Shown: positions 34,694-45,383 of the stretch, one piece after another
Numbering within the stretch: position 1 is the first letter of the stretch
How the letters are laid out: each line of letters begins with the position of its first letter
NCBI GenBank assembly: GCA_022264855.1
Contig: JABYQU010000032.1
Span: forward strand, 331,001 to 395,000
Direction: 5' to 3'
From: Lenzites betulinus
Lineage: Eukaryota; Basidiomycota; Agaricomycetes; Polyporales; Polyporaceae
Length of the DNA stretch: 64,000 bases
Position numbers and translations under genes: made by a program
The notes under the pieces: model-generated
What the model saw: only the letters and a program-made list of their open reading frames with translations
What the model was told of the DNA's origin: nothing
Database searches by the model: none

Positions 34694-36334
34694 ATGAACT
34701 CGCGCCATGACGTCCACGACGCCCGCTGGTTCGCCCTGCAGGCCCTCTCACACGTGCTCCTCGCCCTCCGCCTCCTCCTCCGCGTCCTTCTGCTCGCCTT
34801 CCGACTGCCCGTCCTCAGCCAGGTCGCGACCTTTGCCCTCGTCTGGTTTTACGCGAGCGGACAACTACTCCTCTACCTCGGGGACGTCTGGCGGCCGGGC
34901 TTCCCCATAGCGTGGACAGTGTGGATCGGCCTCCTTTGTGCGCTCCCTCTCTGGGCGGGCGGGCAGCTCCTATGGCTCGCGCTCTCACTCGGGTTCCGGC
35001 ACAAGTTTGCGAACAAGATCAAGTCGTGGCACACGGCGCGCTCGCAGCAGCAGGCGGGCTACATGATGCTCGACCCGCGGGGCAGCGTGAGCGAGGAGGA
35101 CCGCCCGCCCTCACCAAAATTCTCGACGCGGTCGCGGTTGCCGAGTCTTAGTTCGATTTGGTACGCTGCTCAGATCGCGCTCTACGCCTCGCTGGTTCTT
35201 GCAGGCCTATACTCCTACAAGCACTACGAACACCCAGGCGACGTCCGCTTGCGTCCGGCACTCCAACGTGCTCTCGCAGACCCCCATCCAAAGCCGTCTG
35301 GCTACGCTCCGACGCAGGAGAAGATATTCATCGCCGCAGCGTTCCACCAGAACGAGGCGGTCATCCCGTACTGGACGCGGACGATGACCCAGGCGATTAC
35401 CTATCTCGGCACCGCAAATGTTTTCGTGTCGATCGTGGAGAACTACTCGAGCGACCGCTCGCCCGAGCTGCTGCGCGAGTTCGCGCGGGAGCTGGACGCG
35501 CTTGGCGTGCGCCACCGCATCCTCGTCCAGGACGAGACCGTGAAGCGGCCTCCGCAGCTCGAGTGGAACCCGCGCATCGAGTTCCTCGCCGCGATCCGCA
35601 ACCAGGCGCTCGAGCCGCTCCTCGCCGCCGCGCCCGGCACCTTCGACCGCGTCCTCTTCTCGAACGACATCTTCATCGAGCCCGAGAGCGTGCTCGAGCT
35701 GCTCGCGACGCGCGACGGCGACTACGACTTCGCGTGCGGGCTCGACTTTGGCCACTTTGGCGCGTACGACATGTGGGTCCTCCGCGACCGCATCGGACGG
35801 CTCACCGCGGCCTACTGGCCGTTCTTCTTCGACGCGGCATCGTCGGACGCGATGCGCAAAGAGGAGCCCGTCCCGGTCTATACCTGCTGGAACGGCATCG
35901 TCGCGTTCCGTGCGGACCCCGTCCTCCCCGTCGACCGCCGCGCGAACCACACGCTCTCCCACGCCCCGCTCGCGAAGCCGCCCCCGGCAAACCACCCATG
36001 GGCCGCGCAACTGGGTGCGTCACCCGCGCTAACGCCGCCGCTGCGCTTCCGCGCGTCCGTGGAGGGCGAGTGCTACTCGTCCGAGTCGTTCCTGCTCCCG
36101 TATGACTTCCGGCGCGTGATGGCGCTCGAGGGTGTGTACGCGAATCCGCGCGTCGTGGCGGGGTACGTGTGGAAGTACTATGTGTGGCACAAGTGGGTGT
36201 TGCGCGCGCCGCCGGTGCGGTGGTTCGTCGAGCGCGTGTGGGCGGGTGCGTGGATGCAGGACGCGCGCATGGTCGTCGGCGACCCAAAGACCGTGTGGGT
36301 GTGGGAGGGCATCGAGTGCCATCCGTGGTGGTAG
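34694..36334 (+). CDS. CAP59/CMT1-type alpha-1,3-mannosyltransferase (GT69 family)
   Basis: This is a single uninterrupted 546-residue frame from the ATG at 34694. The N-terminal third is very hydrophobic, with segments at about residues 15-35, 45-65, 75-100 and 153-175, consistent with a Golgi/ER membrane anchor. The CAP59_mtransfer domain runs from about residue 210 to 500: KIFIAAAFHQNEAVIPYWT, VFVSIVENYSSDRSPELL, DRVLFSNDIFIEPESVLEL, YDFACGLDFGHFGAYDMWVL, VPVYTCWNGIVAFRADP and ECYSSESFLLPYD. In Cryptococcus, Cmt1 makes alpha-1,3-mannose links and Cap59 is needed for capsule. Non-capsulate mushrooms keep homologues of unknown acceptor, probably for wall mannans or glycolipids. The absence of introns is unusual beside its intron-rich neighbours. 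Confidence 0.85.
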   Translation: MNSRHDVHDARWFALQALSHVLLALRLLLRVLLLAFRLPVLSQVATFALVWFYASGQLLLYLGDVWRPGFPIAWTVWIGLLCALPLWAGGQLLWLALSLGFRHKFANKIKSWHTARSQQQAGYMMLDPRGSVSEEDRPPSPKFSTRSRLPSLSSIWYAAQIALYASLVLAGLYSYKHYEHPGDVRLRPALQRALADPHPKPSGYAPTQEKIFIAAAFHQNEAVIPYWTRTMTQAITYLGTANVFVSIVENYSSDRSPELLREFARELDALGVRHRILVQDETVKRPPQLEWNPRIEFLAAIRNQALEPLLAAAPGTFDRVLFSNDIFIEPESVLELLATRDGDYDFACGLDFGHFGAYDMWVLRDRIGRLTAAYWPFFFDAASSDAMRKEEPVPVYTCWNGIVAFRADPVLPVDRRANHTLSHAPLAKPPPANHPWAAQLGASPALTPPLRFRASVEGECYSSESFLLPYDFRRVMALEGVYANPRVVAGYVWKYYVWHKWVLRAPPVRWFVERVWAGAWMQDARMVVGDPKTVWVWEGIECHPWW

Positions 36335-36525
36335 AGTGTGCTCGTTACGGGATTATTGTCGCTATAATTGATGTTCTGGGCTCGGCTTAGTGTACAACTG
36401 CTTGTGTGTTGCGTAGTAGGCTGTCATTCACATTGCTTTCCGTTTTGCAGAGCGCGAGTGGGTGCCGCAAAGGGTCTATTGCGTATTATAAGAGCGTATG
36501 TATATCTAAGCACTGGTCGTCCTCC

Positions 36526-38168
36526 CTACTCTTCCGCACCCGCGACCCCCAACGCCGAACCGTTCTTCAGCGCTGCAACAATCCCGTCCGCCCGCCTGAC
36601 GGGCCCGAAACGCAACGCGTCGAGACCCAAGCTCTCCGTGCCGATAACGCCCTGCCCGAGGATGTCCGCGTCGGAGATCTGCTCGAGCCGCACGAGCTCG
36701 CGGCGGATGTACTCGACCACGGCGGCCATGCGCTCCGGGTACGCGACGTACCGATCCGCCTGGCTCGGGGGGTAGTCATGCACGCCCGAGCCGTCGTCGC
36801 GGCGCTCCTCCGCCTCGAGCCCGCCGCGCAGCTTCGCGATCTTCGAGAGCTTCTCCACCTTGCCCCCCGCGAAGTTCACCGTGCGCCGGAACGCGGGAGC
36901 GGGCGCACCCGCAGAAGAGGACGGGGTGGACGCCGTGTACGCGATGCCACGGGCGCCGCGGGCCCCGAGGAGGTTTCGCCACACGGCGGCGGCGAGCTCG
37001 GTGTCGGAGCGCACGAGACCGAGATCGAGGGACATGCCCATGCCGGCCCACTGTTCCTTGAAGATCTTCATCTGGCGCGAGACGAGACTCTCGGGGGCGC
37101 GCCCGCGCGGACGCATCTTGCCTGAGCCCGCGCCGCCGCTTTCACTGGCTGCTGCGGCGGCCTCGACGTTTGCGGCGTTCGCGGCACGGTTCGCGATGCG
37201 GTAGAAGGCGGTTGCGCGCGTGTAGGGGACGAGGTTTTGCGGCGGGGCGTAGGAGTTGGGCGAGACGGGCTGGAGGACGGCGCGGACGCGGTCTTCGACG
37301 TCGATGAAGAAGTGGTCGATCAGGCCCTGGACGTAGTTTGTACCGTGCGGTGGTGGGAGGGCGCGCAGCCGGACGGTGAGGAGCCAGACGTGGAGATTGG
37401 TGACGGTGAACCAGGACTGGAAGGTCGGAGGCAGATCACATTCTGTAGATGGGTTCGCAGTGAGTATGAGGTGCGGATGGATTCTATCTTGCGTCTATTC
37501 TAGGACATATACAGCCAATGGAACCCATCCCAATAGCAGTAACACTAGACTTTGGGCTCCTCGCAGCGTGACTATGAGGTCAGTGAAATTCCCGGTGAGG
37601 GGTACTGTACGCGCAAATTGCGCATAACGTGGCAAGAGTTGGAAAGGCGGCACCGAGAGAGCGAGAATACTAGTGCGCATGACGTATATGCTCGGCAGGC
37701 TTTTGTCGTGCGTATAGTACGGCACCCGGTCACTCGCGCAAGCATATGGTTTTTGCAAGTGGTGTGTCGAGGATGGAGAATGGAGAATTGATTGCAGGAT
37801 TAGCGGAAGGACTGACCGGTTCTCCAAAAAGCAGCCTCATCATCTGGGCGAGGTATGCAGAGCTCGGAGTAGAAGTTGTACGCTCTCCTGCCGGCGTACT
37901 GTTTTGCGGTGCCGTAGCCAAGGAGGCCTGCGAGTGTCAGGAATGCTTGTTTTGCAGCAGGAGACTGCTTGATTGTTTTTGAGAGCCAAGTCTGCTGAGG
38001 CGGGGGCGGTTGTGTGCTCGTGGACGGCGAGGATGTTGACGGCTGTGCGGCGAATGGTGGTGGTGGTGATGAGGAGGCCGCGCTCGACGCCGGCTTTTGT
38101 GTCGCTAGTGACCGGGCATGGCGAGCAGCGGCGGGGCGGGGGCGGGCGAGTCGTTGGGCGGCGAGCAT
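36526..38168 (-). CDS. CBP3: Mitochondrial ubiquinol-cytochrome c reductase assembly chaperone CBP3
   Basis: There are two exons. The ATG at 38168 gives MLAAQRLARPRPAAARHARS, an Arg-rich mitochondrial presequence. Exon 1 ends with LLGYGTAKQYAGRRAYNFYSELC and EAAFWRT. An intron of about 380 bp (37441-37822) follows, and exon 2 opens ECDLPPTFQSWFTVTNLHVW, the start of the Ubiq_cyt_C_chap domain. It continues with LLTVRLRALPPPHG, HFFIDVEDRVRAVL and the C-terminal helical part (MKIFKEQWAGMGMSLDLGL, WRNLLGARGARG, LVRLEQISDADILGQGVIG). CBP3 with CBP6 binds newly made cytochrome b at the mitoribosome for complex III assembly. The gene is divergent from HSP60, with 310 bp between ATGs. Confidence 0.88.
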
Positions 38169-38478
38169 CCTCGGGTTGCGTCTGGGCGGAAGAGACAAGT
38201 CGCGTCCCGTCGCCGACGTCACACCGTGTTCTGCGCGCTTACCGCTGTCACGCCGCGTACTGATGATCTACAAGTGGGTAAGAAAGGCAACTGACCGGGT
38301 AAGAACGAGAGCTGATGTCGGCGGGCGTCGGGGTGACGGTGTGACTGCGTGATTCTAGACACTTCTGCGGGGACGGCTTAAAGTCGCGCGTCACCAAAAA
38401 TTCTGGCTCCGTGTCATTCCCTCCCTCTCTCTCGTCGCCGTCTTCCTCCCCGTCGTCGTCGTTCGTCTCTTGCTCGCC
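38169..38478. promoter_or_regulatory. Shared divergent promoter of CBP3 and HSP60, with candidate heat-shock element
   Basis: The two ATGs face away from each other across 310 bp. At 38353-38365 the sequence TTCTAGACACTTC shows TTC, GAc, TTC blocks at 5 bp spacing, an HSF-type element with one mismatch, about 115 bp upstream of the HSP60 ATG. A GACGTCAC motif lies near the CBP3 side (38214-38221). Co-regulation of two mitochondrial chaperone genes is plausible but untested. Confidence 0.45.
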
Positions 38479-39224
38479 ATGCACCACCTCTCTGCCTCCT
38501 CGTCCGTCGTCCGCCGCCAGGCTGCCAAGGCCGTCAAGCCCGTCCTTGCACGCGGCGCACACAAGGAGATTAAGTTCTCCAACGAGGGTCGTGCCGCCAT
38601 CCTCAAGGGCGTTGACGTCCTTGCCAACGCTGTCTCGGTCACGCTTGGCCCCAAAGGTACGCTCCAGTGTGCGCGTGTGCCTGTGTGCCGCCAGTAAACT
38701 CACGCGCCCACGTTTAGGTCGCAACGTCATCATCGAGCAGCCTTTCGGTGGTCCCAAGATTACCAAGGGTACGTCGCGCGTTACATTCTCCTCTGCAGAA
38801 CGAGGGTCTGACATGTGTCCTAGATGGTGTTACGGTCGCAAAGTCAATAACACTCAAGGACAAGTTCGAGAACCTCGGTGCTCGGTCAGTCCACTCACCT
38901 CCTCGTCTCGCGAAGCCGCTGACTAATAGCCCTCTAGCCTCGTCCAGGACGTCGCACAAAAGACCAACGAGATTGCCGGTGACGGTACCACCACCGCGAC
39001 CGTTCTCGCACGCGCCATTTACTCCGAGGGTGTCAAGAACGTTGCTGCAGGCTGTAACCCCATGGACCTCCGCCGCGGCTCCCAGGCTGCCGTCGAGCGC
39101 GTCGTCGAGTTCCTGTCTAAGCAGGCCAAGACCATCACGACGACGGCTGAGATTGCCCAGGTCGCTACTATCTCCGCCAACGGCGACGTCCACGTCGGCA
39201 ACCTCATCGCTCAGGCTATGGAAA

Positions 39225-39261
<37 letters not shown>

Positions 39262-40426
39262 CCGCACTGTTGAAGACGAGATTGAAATTACCGAGGGCAT
39301 GCGCTTCGACCGCGGCTACATTTCCCCGTACTTCGTCACCGACGTCAAGAGCCAAAAGGCCGAGTTCGAGAAGCCCCTCATCCTGCTCTCTGAGAAGAAG
39401 ATTAGCGCGCTCCAGGACCTCCTCCCCACCCTCGAGATTGCTGCTCAGGCGCGCCGCCCGCTCGTTATCATTGCGGAGGACATCGACGGCGAGGCCCTTG
39501 CGGCGTGCATTGTCAACAAGCTCCGCGGCCAGCTGCAGGTCTGTGCTATCAAGGCGCCCGGTTTCGGCGACAACCGCAAGTCAATCCTTGGTGACCTCGC
39601 TATCCTCACCGGCAGCACGGTCTTCACGGACGAGCTCGACATCAAGCTCGAGCACGTCACGGCAGACATGCTCGGGTCCACCGGGGCGATCACGATCACC
39701 AAGGAGGACACTATCATCCTGAACGGCGCGGGCTCCAAGGACGCGATCCAGGCGCGCTGCGAGCAGATTCGTTCGCTCATTGAGGACCGTACGACCTCGG
39801 AGTACGACCGCACGAAGCTGCAGGAGCGCCTCGCGAAGCTGTCTGGCGGTGTCGCTGTCATCAAGGTCGGCGGGTCGTCCGAGGTTGAGGTGGGCGAGAA
39901 GAAGGACCGGTACGACGACGCGCTGAACGCAACTCGCGCGGCGGTCGAGGAAGGCATCCTCCCCGGAGGCGGTGTTGCGCTGCTCAAGGCGTCGCTCGCC
40001 CTGACGTCGGCATCGCAAGCTGGCCAGCCGTCGCAGCCCGCGTCAGCGGACGCGAAGCCGATTCCTACGGCGAACTTCGACCAGGACCTCGGTGTGGCGA
40101 TCATCAAGCGCGCGCTGACGCAGCCGTCGCGGACGATCCTGAAGAACGCGGGCGAGGAAGCGAGCGTCATCGTGGGCACGCTGCTGAACAGCTACGGCGC
40201 GTCGGACAAGTTCGCGTGGGGATACGACGCGAGCCGCGGCCAATACGTCGACATGATCGGCGCGGGTATCGTCGACCCGCTCAAGGTCGTGCGGACGGCG
40301 CTGATCGATGCGGCGGGTGTCGCGTCGCTGCTCACGACGAGCGAGGCGTGCGTGGTGGAGGCGGATGAGCCCAAGCCCGCTGCGCCTGGGGGCGGTATGG
40401 GTGGCATGGGTGGCATGGGCTTCTAA
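38479..40426 (+). CDS. HSP60: Mitochondrial chaperonin HSP60 (GroEL family)
   Basis: There are four exons: 38479-38656, 38718 to about 38768, about 38824-38882, and about 38940-40426. The joined protein of about 580 residues starts [20 protein letters not shown], a mitochondrial presequence, and runs on into the chaperonin fold. ATP-site motifs are TLGPKGRNVII and [15 protein letters not shown]. The apical domain includes [14 protein letters not shown], then [20 protein letters not shown]. The signature [14 protein letters not shown] occurs here as [20 protein letters not shown]. The C-terminus has the usual Gly-Gly-Met repeats. An insertion of roughly ten residues rich in Ser, Gln and Pro ([16 protein letters not shown]) near residue 440 is common in fungi. 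HSP60 folds imported matrix proteins with HSP10. Confidence 0.95.
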
Positions 40427-40852
40427 GCCCAGTCGCCCCGAACATCCCGACGGCTCTTGTCGTAAAAGTACTATCTCCCCTTGCGCGCTCTCTGGTTCGT
40501 TGGTTGGTACAACATGCTGCTTGCTGCTATCATACATACATACGTATTTCACCCACTTAGTGTACTCGCTCTGTTCACATCACGTCGCACGCGTCCCATG
40601 CATCTGCTCAATGCCATGACATCCCCGCTCTCCTCTCCTGTGGCGTCATTTGCAAAGCGAGTGAATGGACTGAAGTGAGACGACAAGACCGCAAGGGGAT
40701 ATCGTGCGCGCGAGAGTGGGCCGATGCGCGTTTGCGACAAATTCGCCTGCCATCGTGCATATATGATCGCGCGCGTCCGTTACCGACCTTCAATCGATCG
40801 CCCCTCTCCTTCTACCACCACCACCCCCACCGACGGCCTTCGACACACTGCC
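40427..40852. other. Intergenic spacer HSP60-ERG20 with AT-rich box
   Basis: This contains the HSP60 3' UTR and the ERG20 promoter. A GCATATATGATC stretch at about 40757 lies about 95 bp upstream of the ERG20 ATG and may act as the TATA box. No gene is seen. Confidence 0.5.
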
Positions 40853-42243
40853 ATGGCCGATGCGAAAGCACAGAAACGGGCGCGCTTTGAGGGCGTGTTC
40901 AATACGCTCCGGGACGAGCTCCTCGCGTACCTCCGCCAGGAGGGCATGCCGCAGGACGCCGTCGACTGGTATCGCCGGGTGCGCCGCCCCTCTCCCCCTT
41001 CCCGCTCCTGCGAACTGATGCCCACGAAAGAACTTGGACTACAATGTGCCGGGTGGGAAGCTCAACCGTGGGATGTCCGTCGTGGACTCCGTGGAGATCT
41101 TGCGCGGGGGTGCGTTGAGCGAGGATGAGTACGTCAAGGCTGCGCTGCTGGGGTGGTGCATCGAGCTGGTACGTTTTTGCTTCAATTTGTTTTCGTGTCA
41201 CCTTCCCTTTGCATTGTACCCCCACTGTGCCTTCTCGCGATCGTTTCGATACCCCGCGCGAACGCGAACGTCTTTGACTGCATGACTGATTTCACTCCGC
41301 GCACAGCTGCAAGCGTTCTTCCTTGTGTCGGACGACATGATGGACCAGTCCGTCACTCGTCGCAGTCAGCCGTGCTGGTACCGCGTCGAGGGCGTTAGCT
41401 ATATCGCGATTAATGACTCGTTCATGCTCGAGGGCGCGATCTATTACCTCCTCAAGAAGCACTTCCGCACCGAACCGTATTACGTCCACCTACTCGAGCT
41501 CTTCCACGACGTGAGTCTTGCTTGTCCGCATTCGGGATGGTATTGTGGGATTGACGGCGGTTGTACGTATAGACGACGTTCCAGACAGAGCTTGGCCAGT
41601 TGATTGACCTCATCACCGCGCCGGAGGACAACGTCGACCTGAGCAAGTTCTCGCTCGCAAAGTATATCTCCTCGTCTCACGCGCACTCACGCTCGTACTC
41701 ATTACGCTGTGCAGGCACCAAAAGATCGTGATTTACAAGACGGCATACTACTCCTTCTACCTCCCCGTCGGGCTCGCGATGTACATGACCGGTATCCCAC
41801 ACGCTGCGGATCCTGCGCAGGACCCGTACGCGCTCGCGCAGTCGATCCTTATCCCCCTCGGGGAGTACTTCCAGGTGCAAGACGACTTCCTCGACTTCGC
41901 GGCGCCGCCCGAGGTGCTCGGCAAGGTCGGGACAGACATTATCGACAACAAGTGCTCGTGGTGCGTGAACACGGCGCTCGCGCTCGCGAACCCCGCGCAG
42001 CGGAAGGTGCTCGACGAGAACTACGGCCGCAAGGACGCTGCGGCGGAGGCGCGCGTCAAGGCGCTGTACGAGGAGCTCGGCATTCGCGCGCGCTTCGCGG
42101 AGTACGAAGAGGCGGCGTACAAGCGCATCGTCGCGCTCATCGAGACGATCCCGGAGCGTCCTACTGCCCCGGCGGGGCAGGTCGCGCTCAGGCGCGAGGT
42201 GTTCAAGGTCTTCCTAGACAAGATTTACAAGCGCCAGAAGTGA
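40853..42243 (+). CDS. ERG20: Farnesyl diphosphate synthase
   Basis: There are five exons from the ATG at 40853 ([16 protein letters not shown]), giving about 345 residues, the usual family length. Introns lie after WYRR, after WCIEL, after LFHD and after FSLAK, all with GT-AG ends. Both aspartate-rich motifs are present: [20 protein letters not shown] (FARM; chain-length determining region LLQAFF just before it) and [19 protein letters not shown] (SARM). NKCSWC follows, and the C-terminus ends KIYKRQK, as in fungal enzymes. It condenses IPP with DMAPP and GPP to FPP, feeding sterols, dolichol, ubiquinone, prenylation and sesquiterpenes. It lies in tandem after HSP60. Confidence 0.95.
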
Positions 42244-42346
42244 GCAGTGGTGCAATCCAGTGGCGGTAGAGACCATGTTAGGGAATGTACAAATGTATTA
42301 TGAGCTTGATATGCATGCTGTGACGACCCTTGGCAGGACGAGTTAC

Positions 42347-42934
42347 TCACTGCGTACCACCCCAACCTCGCAGCAGGTTCGCGACACTGGCCTGAGTAGG
42401 TTCGCGGAGGGTCTGCGGGATACTAGTTGATATAGCAGCGCCCGCGGCGTACGCAGGAGATCGTGCGGTAGGAGGACCCATGCCTCCCAGCGAGTGGTCT
42501 GCTGATGAAAGCCCGCTCATATTGTATCAAAGTCCCAACCTCCAGCGCGTCCTGGGGGGTCGACGAGTAGTTCCAATCGCATAGTTGGCCAAGATGATAG
42601 TACTGCCGGAGAGATGGACAACGTAAACCGAACTCATCGGAGCATCCAGACTAACGCTTCCTACAACGAACCTAGACGCATGCTGAGACCTTTTTCAGAC
42701 AAAATCAAGTCCCACGTACCATCTGCACCTGGTGCTCTTGGTAGGGTCCTTCGTCGCGGAAACCACGAGTTTCACGTTCACGGAATCGAGCGACTCCTCC
42801 AGGACGGCGTAGGGCCGGCTCGGACGTGACTTCTTGGCTGGTACAGTGGCAACGTCAGCGATACCGATACCATGGCCCTCTGTACCAGCTAGCGAGCCGT
42901 TTCTCTCGGCCGGGGGTTTTCTCGCCGCAAGCAT
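42347..42934 (-). CDS. Small hypothetical protein
   Basis: The first exon from the ATG at 42934 looks real: MLAARKPPAERNGSLAGTEG, then PYAVLEESLDSVNVKLVVSA up to a GTACGT donor near 42718. A last exon reading SGLSSADHSLGGMGPPTARS and SVANLLRGWGGTQ ends at the stop 42347-42349. The middle exon is uncertain. No family is recognised. The gene is convergent with ERG20, about 100 bp from its stop. Confidence 0.35.
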
Positions 42935-43019
42935 AACAAATCACATTCTGAGCCTATTCCGATAGCAAACTACAAAACAAGAAAACGAGCAAAACAAAAA
43001 TACACATAGGAAATGTCGG

Positions 43020-43955
43020 TCACACCACCAACGTCGAATGCTTCAACAGGAACTCCATGTCGCCCATACCCATCGGCAGAAGATCCACACCGAACGCCTC
43101 GAGACGGACGAGGAACTCGTAGTCGACGCGCCCGTCCAGCATCCGGACGCTGTACGAGTCCGCCTCCCACAAGCCCGTGTAGTCCTGCTCCACTCCGACA
43201 GGAGGCGCATGCAAGAACTGCTTGCCCAGCAGCGTCTGGGGGTTCTTCAGATACTCCTCAACCTCGCTATCAGTGATCGCCTTCGGTTTGCCAGAGTGGT
43301 GCGTCGGCGGGGGGCTGAGCGGGTTTACAGCGGTTGGCGGGGTGATTGTTGCCGGGTTGTGTACCATCCCGTTGGTTTTCTTGGGATAGAGAACACGGAA
43401 CTCATTCTTAATCCAGTCATTCAGGCTGTGGACGTGCATTCATTAACACTGCCCCCCCTTGACCGCAGTTGAACGGATAGTACATACATAGCATTGTATC
43501 GTATGAAGACCTGGTTCCGAAGGTCGGGGTGGGCCCTGAGTGGATACGCCCACTTGTACTGGTAGACGACCATGACCGCCGCACTTGCTAGGTGACTTCG
43601 TAGGACTCGACTTCGGAGTATACATAAGTACAGCGTCACAAAAGAGATCAGCTAGAACTCACTCTTCGAGCGAGTTCGGGGGCGTGAGCTGCTCGATCGC
43701 AGCGTCCACCTGCGCGAGGTACTCATCGTACTTCTCCGGGGGAAGATCCGCACCGACGGTATCCTTGGGCCAGAAGGTGGGCTTGGTTTCCGGGCGGGCG
43801 TAGAGCTCTGCGATGATGGCGTCCCGACGTTGGGGATGTTCGGAGAGTTCCTGGACGTCAATTGCGTTGATCTGGAGGTATTTGACAAATTGTCTGGAGA
43901 GGGCCTCGACGTCGACTTGGTCACGAGGAACAGTGTAGATGTCGATGGAAGTCAT
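43020..43955 (-). CDS. Hypothetical protein, three exons, about 260 residues
   Basis: The ATG at 43955 gives MTSIDIYTVPRDQVDVEALS. Exon 1 ends after PPNSLEE at a GTGAGT donor (about 43661). Exon 2 reads AAVMVVYQYKWAYPLRAHPD and NQVFIRYNA. Exon 3 begins LNDWIKNEFRVLYPKKTNGM and ends FLLKHSTLVV with the stop at 43020. The phases of both introns agree (2 nt carried over each time), which supports a genuine gene. The protein is soluble, mildly acidic, with a Pro-rich linker (TPPTAVNPLSPPPTHH) and a C-terminal LLGKQFLHAPP segment. I do not recognise a family. Confidence 0.6.
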
Positions 43956-44950
43956 CTTGATGGACGGTAGAACTTGACGTTAATGGCGCCCCCAGCCATA
44001 AGTAACAGCCTTTCAATGGCCGCTGCGGCTGCCATCAATATCGGGCGCCTATTTCTTCAGCCGCGCCCGGTAGGGTGCGGTGAATCTGGTCGGGCGCTCA
44101 GATTGACCGAGCTAATTACACTGCCAGACAGGTGGCTGCGAAAATTCACAAGTTGGTGGAATAGTGGGTAACCAGTGTTCACCCTAGAGGTATCGTAGAG
44201 GTGGACAAGGATTGTGAAAAACCAGTGAGAGGCTGAGTCATACGACTCTTGTCAAGCAATTGGGCGTCTATATACCTATTTGGGAGAATCGACCAAAGCG
44301 CTGCAGCAGCACGACCGTCGATGCGGTAGCCTGTATAACTTGCGCGACGAACGTCGCGGCTTTCCGAGGATGCGGGCATGTGCATGGCATAGGCATTAAA
44401 TGTGATCCATCTGGCTACTTCTATACTACATCACAAAGCCGAGTCAAGTGTACCTGCAACGTCCCCGAGGCCCAAGAGGTTGACGTCGCCGTTCATAGAT
44501 TCGCTCGGAATGTTCACAGGCAGGGCGCTGGCTTGATACAGATTGAACGTGGGGGGGGGGACGTGAGAAGGCGAGTCGGATCCGCCGGCACGAAGCTGGT
44601 GCCAGTGCTCGAGGTGCCTTGAGGATCACCCAATGGCTGAGGATTTCCCGCCCGACTCGCAGCATGCCAGCCTCTGTGACCGGGAGCTTTGTACTTGTCG
44701 TCGTCGTCCTTGATCATCTGGTTCTCCCACCTGCCTTTATTGGCATTCTCACCGCTCTTATCGCCGCACCTTCCAGGAGTTGTAGTGCGTGCGGTGCGAC
44801 CAGCGCGGCCATCCCCTTGAGAGTCAGGTGTGTTTGGAGAAACCTGGCAGTAGTAGCTCATCGGCTGAGGAATTGATATCGCTATAGCTCTGCTGTAAAG
44901 TACATACATTGTGGGTTATCGGTTATCGAGGCCAACCTCGGGTTGCTTCA

Positions 44951-45013
<63 letters not shown>

Positions 45014-45383
45014 TTCACGAAATCTGCGAAGTCCACGCGTCACGTGATCTATTCTGATCGGACAAACTTGGGCGACCGCAACCTCTGTCATTCCACTCGT
45101 CGCTCCCGAGGCATTCCACAAGTCTCATTCGACCTCCGAGATTCTACTCGGCGCTCCTGAGCAATTCTACAAGTCTTGTTCACTTCTCGTACTCCTGTAC
45201 TTCTACCTCTGGCTTGCCACTACCTCGCAAATACCTCTAGATTTCCGCAGTCACCTGTCTGGCGGTGTAGCCGCCGGAGAAGGGGGCCTTCGAGGACATG
45301 AGATTCACCACCGTGAATGACCGTAAATGACAAGACATGTTATTGACTGTGAATGACAAGTAAATTACGGCGCCTTTACGTGA
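43956..45383. other. Intergenic region with simple and tandem repeats
   Basis: No convincing gene is seen; a minus-strand frame at 44909-44514 is low-complexity and unsupported. The region holds a (GA)n tract, and an imperfect tandem duplication of about 55 bp at roughly 45090-45200 (ATTCYACTCGKCGCTCCYGAG repeated). Confidence 0.5.
44957..45011. repeat. (GA)n microsatellite
   Basis: About 27 uninterrupted GA dinucleotides, likely highly polymorphic between strains. Confidence 0.95.

Noticed and set aside
35207..36010. Long antisense open frames opposite the mannosyltransferase gene
   Set aside because: They are compositional shadows of a GC-rich gene; they lack any family pattern and the sense frame has clear CAP59-type motifs.
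37495..37827. Open frame inside CBP3 (ALSVPPFQLLPRYAQFAR...)
   Set aside because: It lies in the long first intron: exon 1 (FWRT) joins in phase to ECDLPPTF, exactly as expected for CBP3, leaving this stretch intronic.
44514..44909. 131-codon minus-strand open frame
   Set aside because: Low complexity (Gly/Arg/Thr/Pro), includes a poly-G run, and shows no supporting exon structure or motif.
44957..45011. GA repeat as a telomeric or centromeric signal
   Set aside because: It is an isolated dinucleotide microsatellite with no TTAGGG repeats or other centromere-like context.
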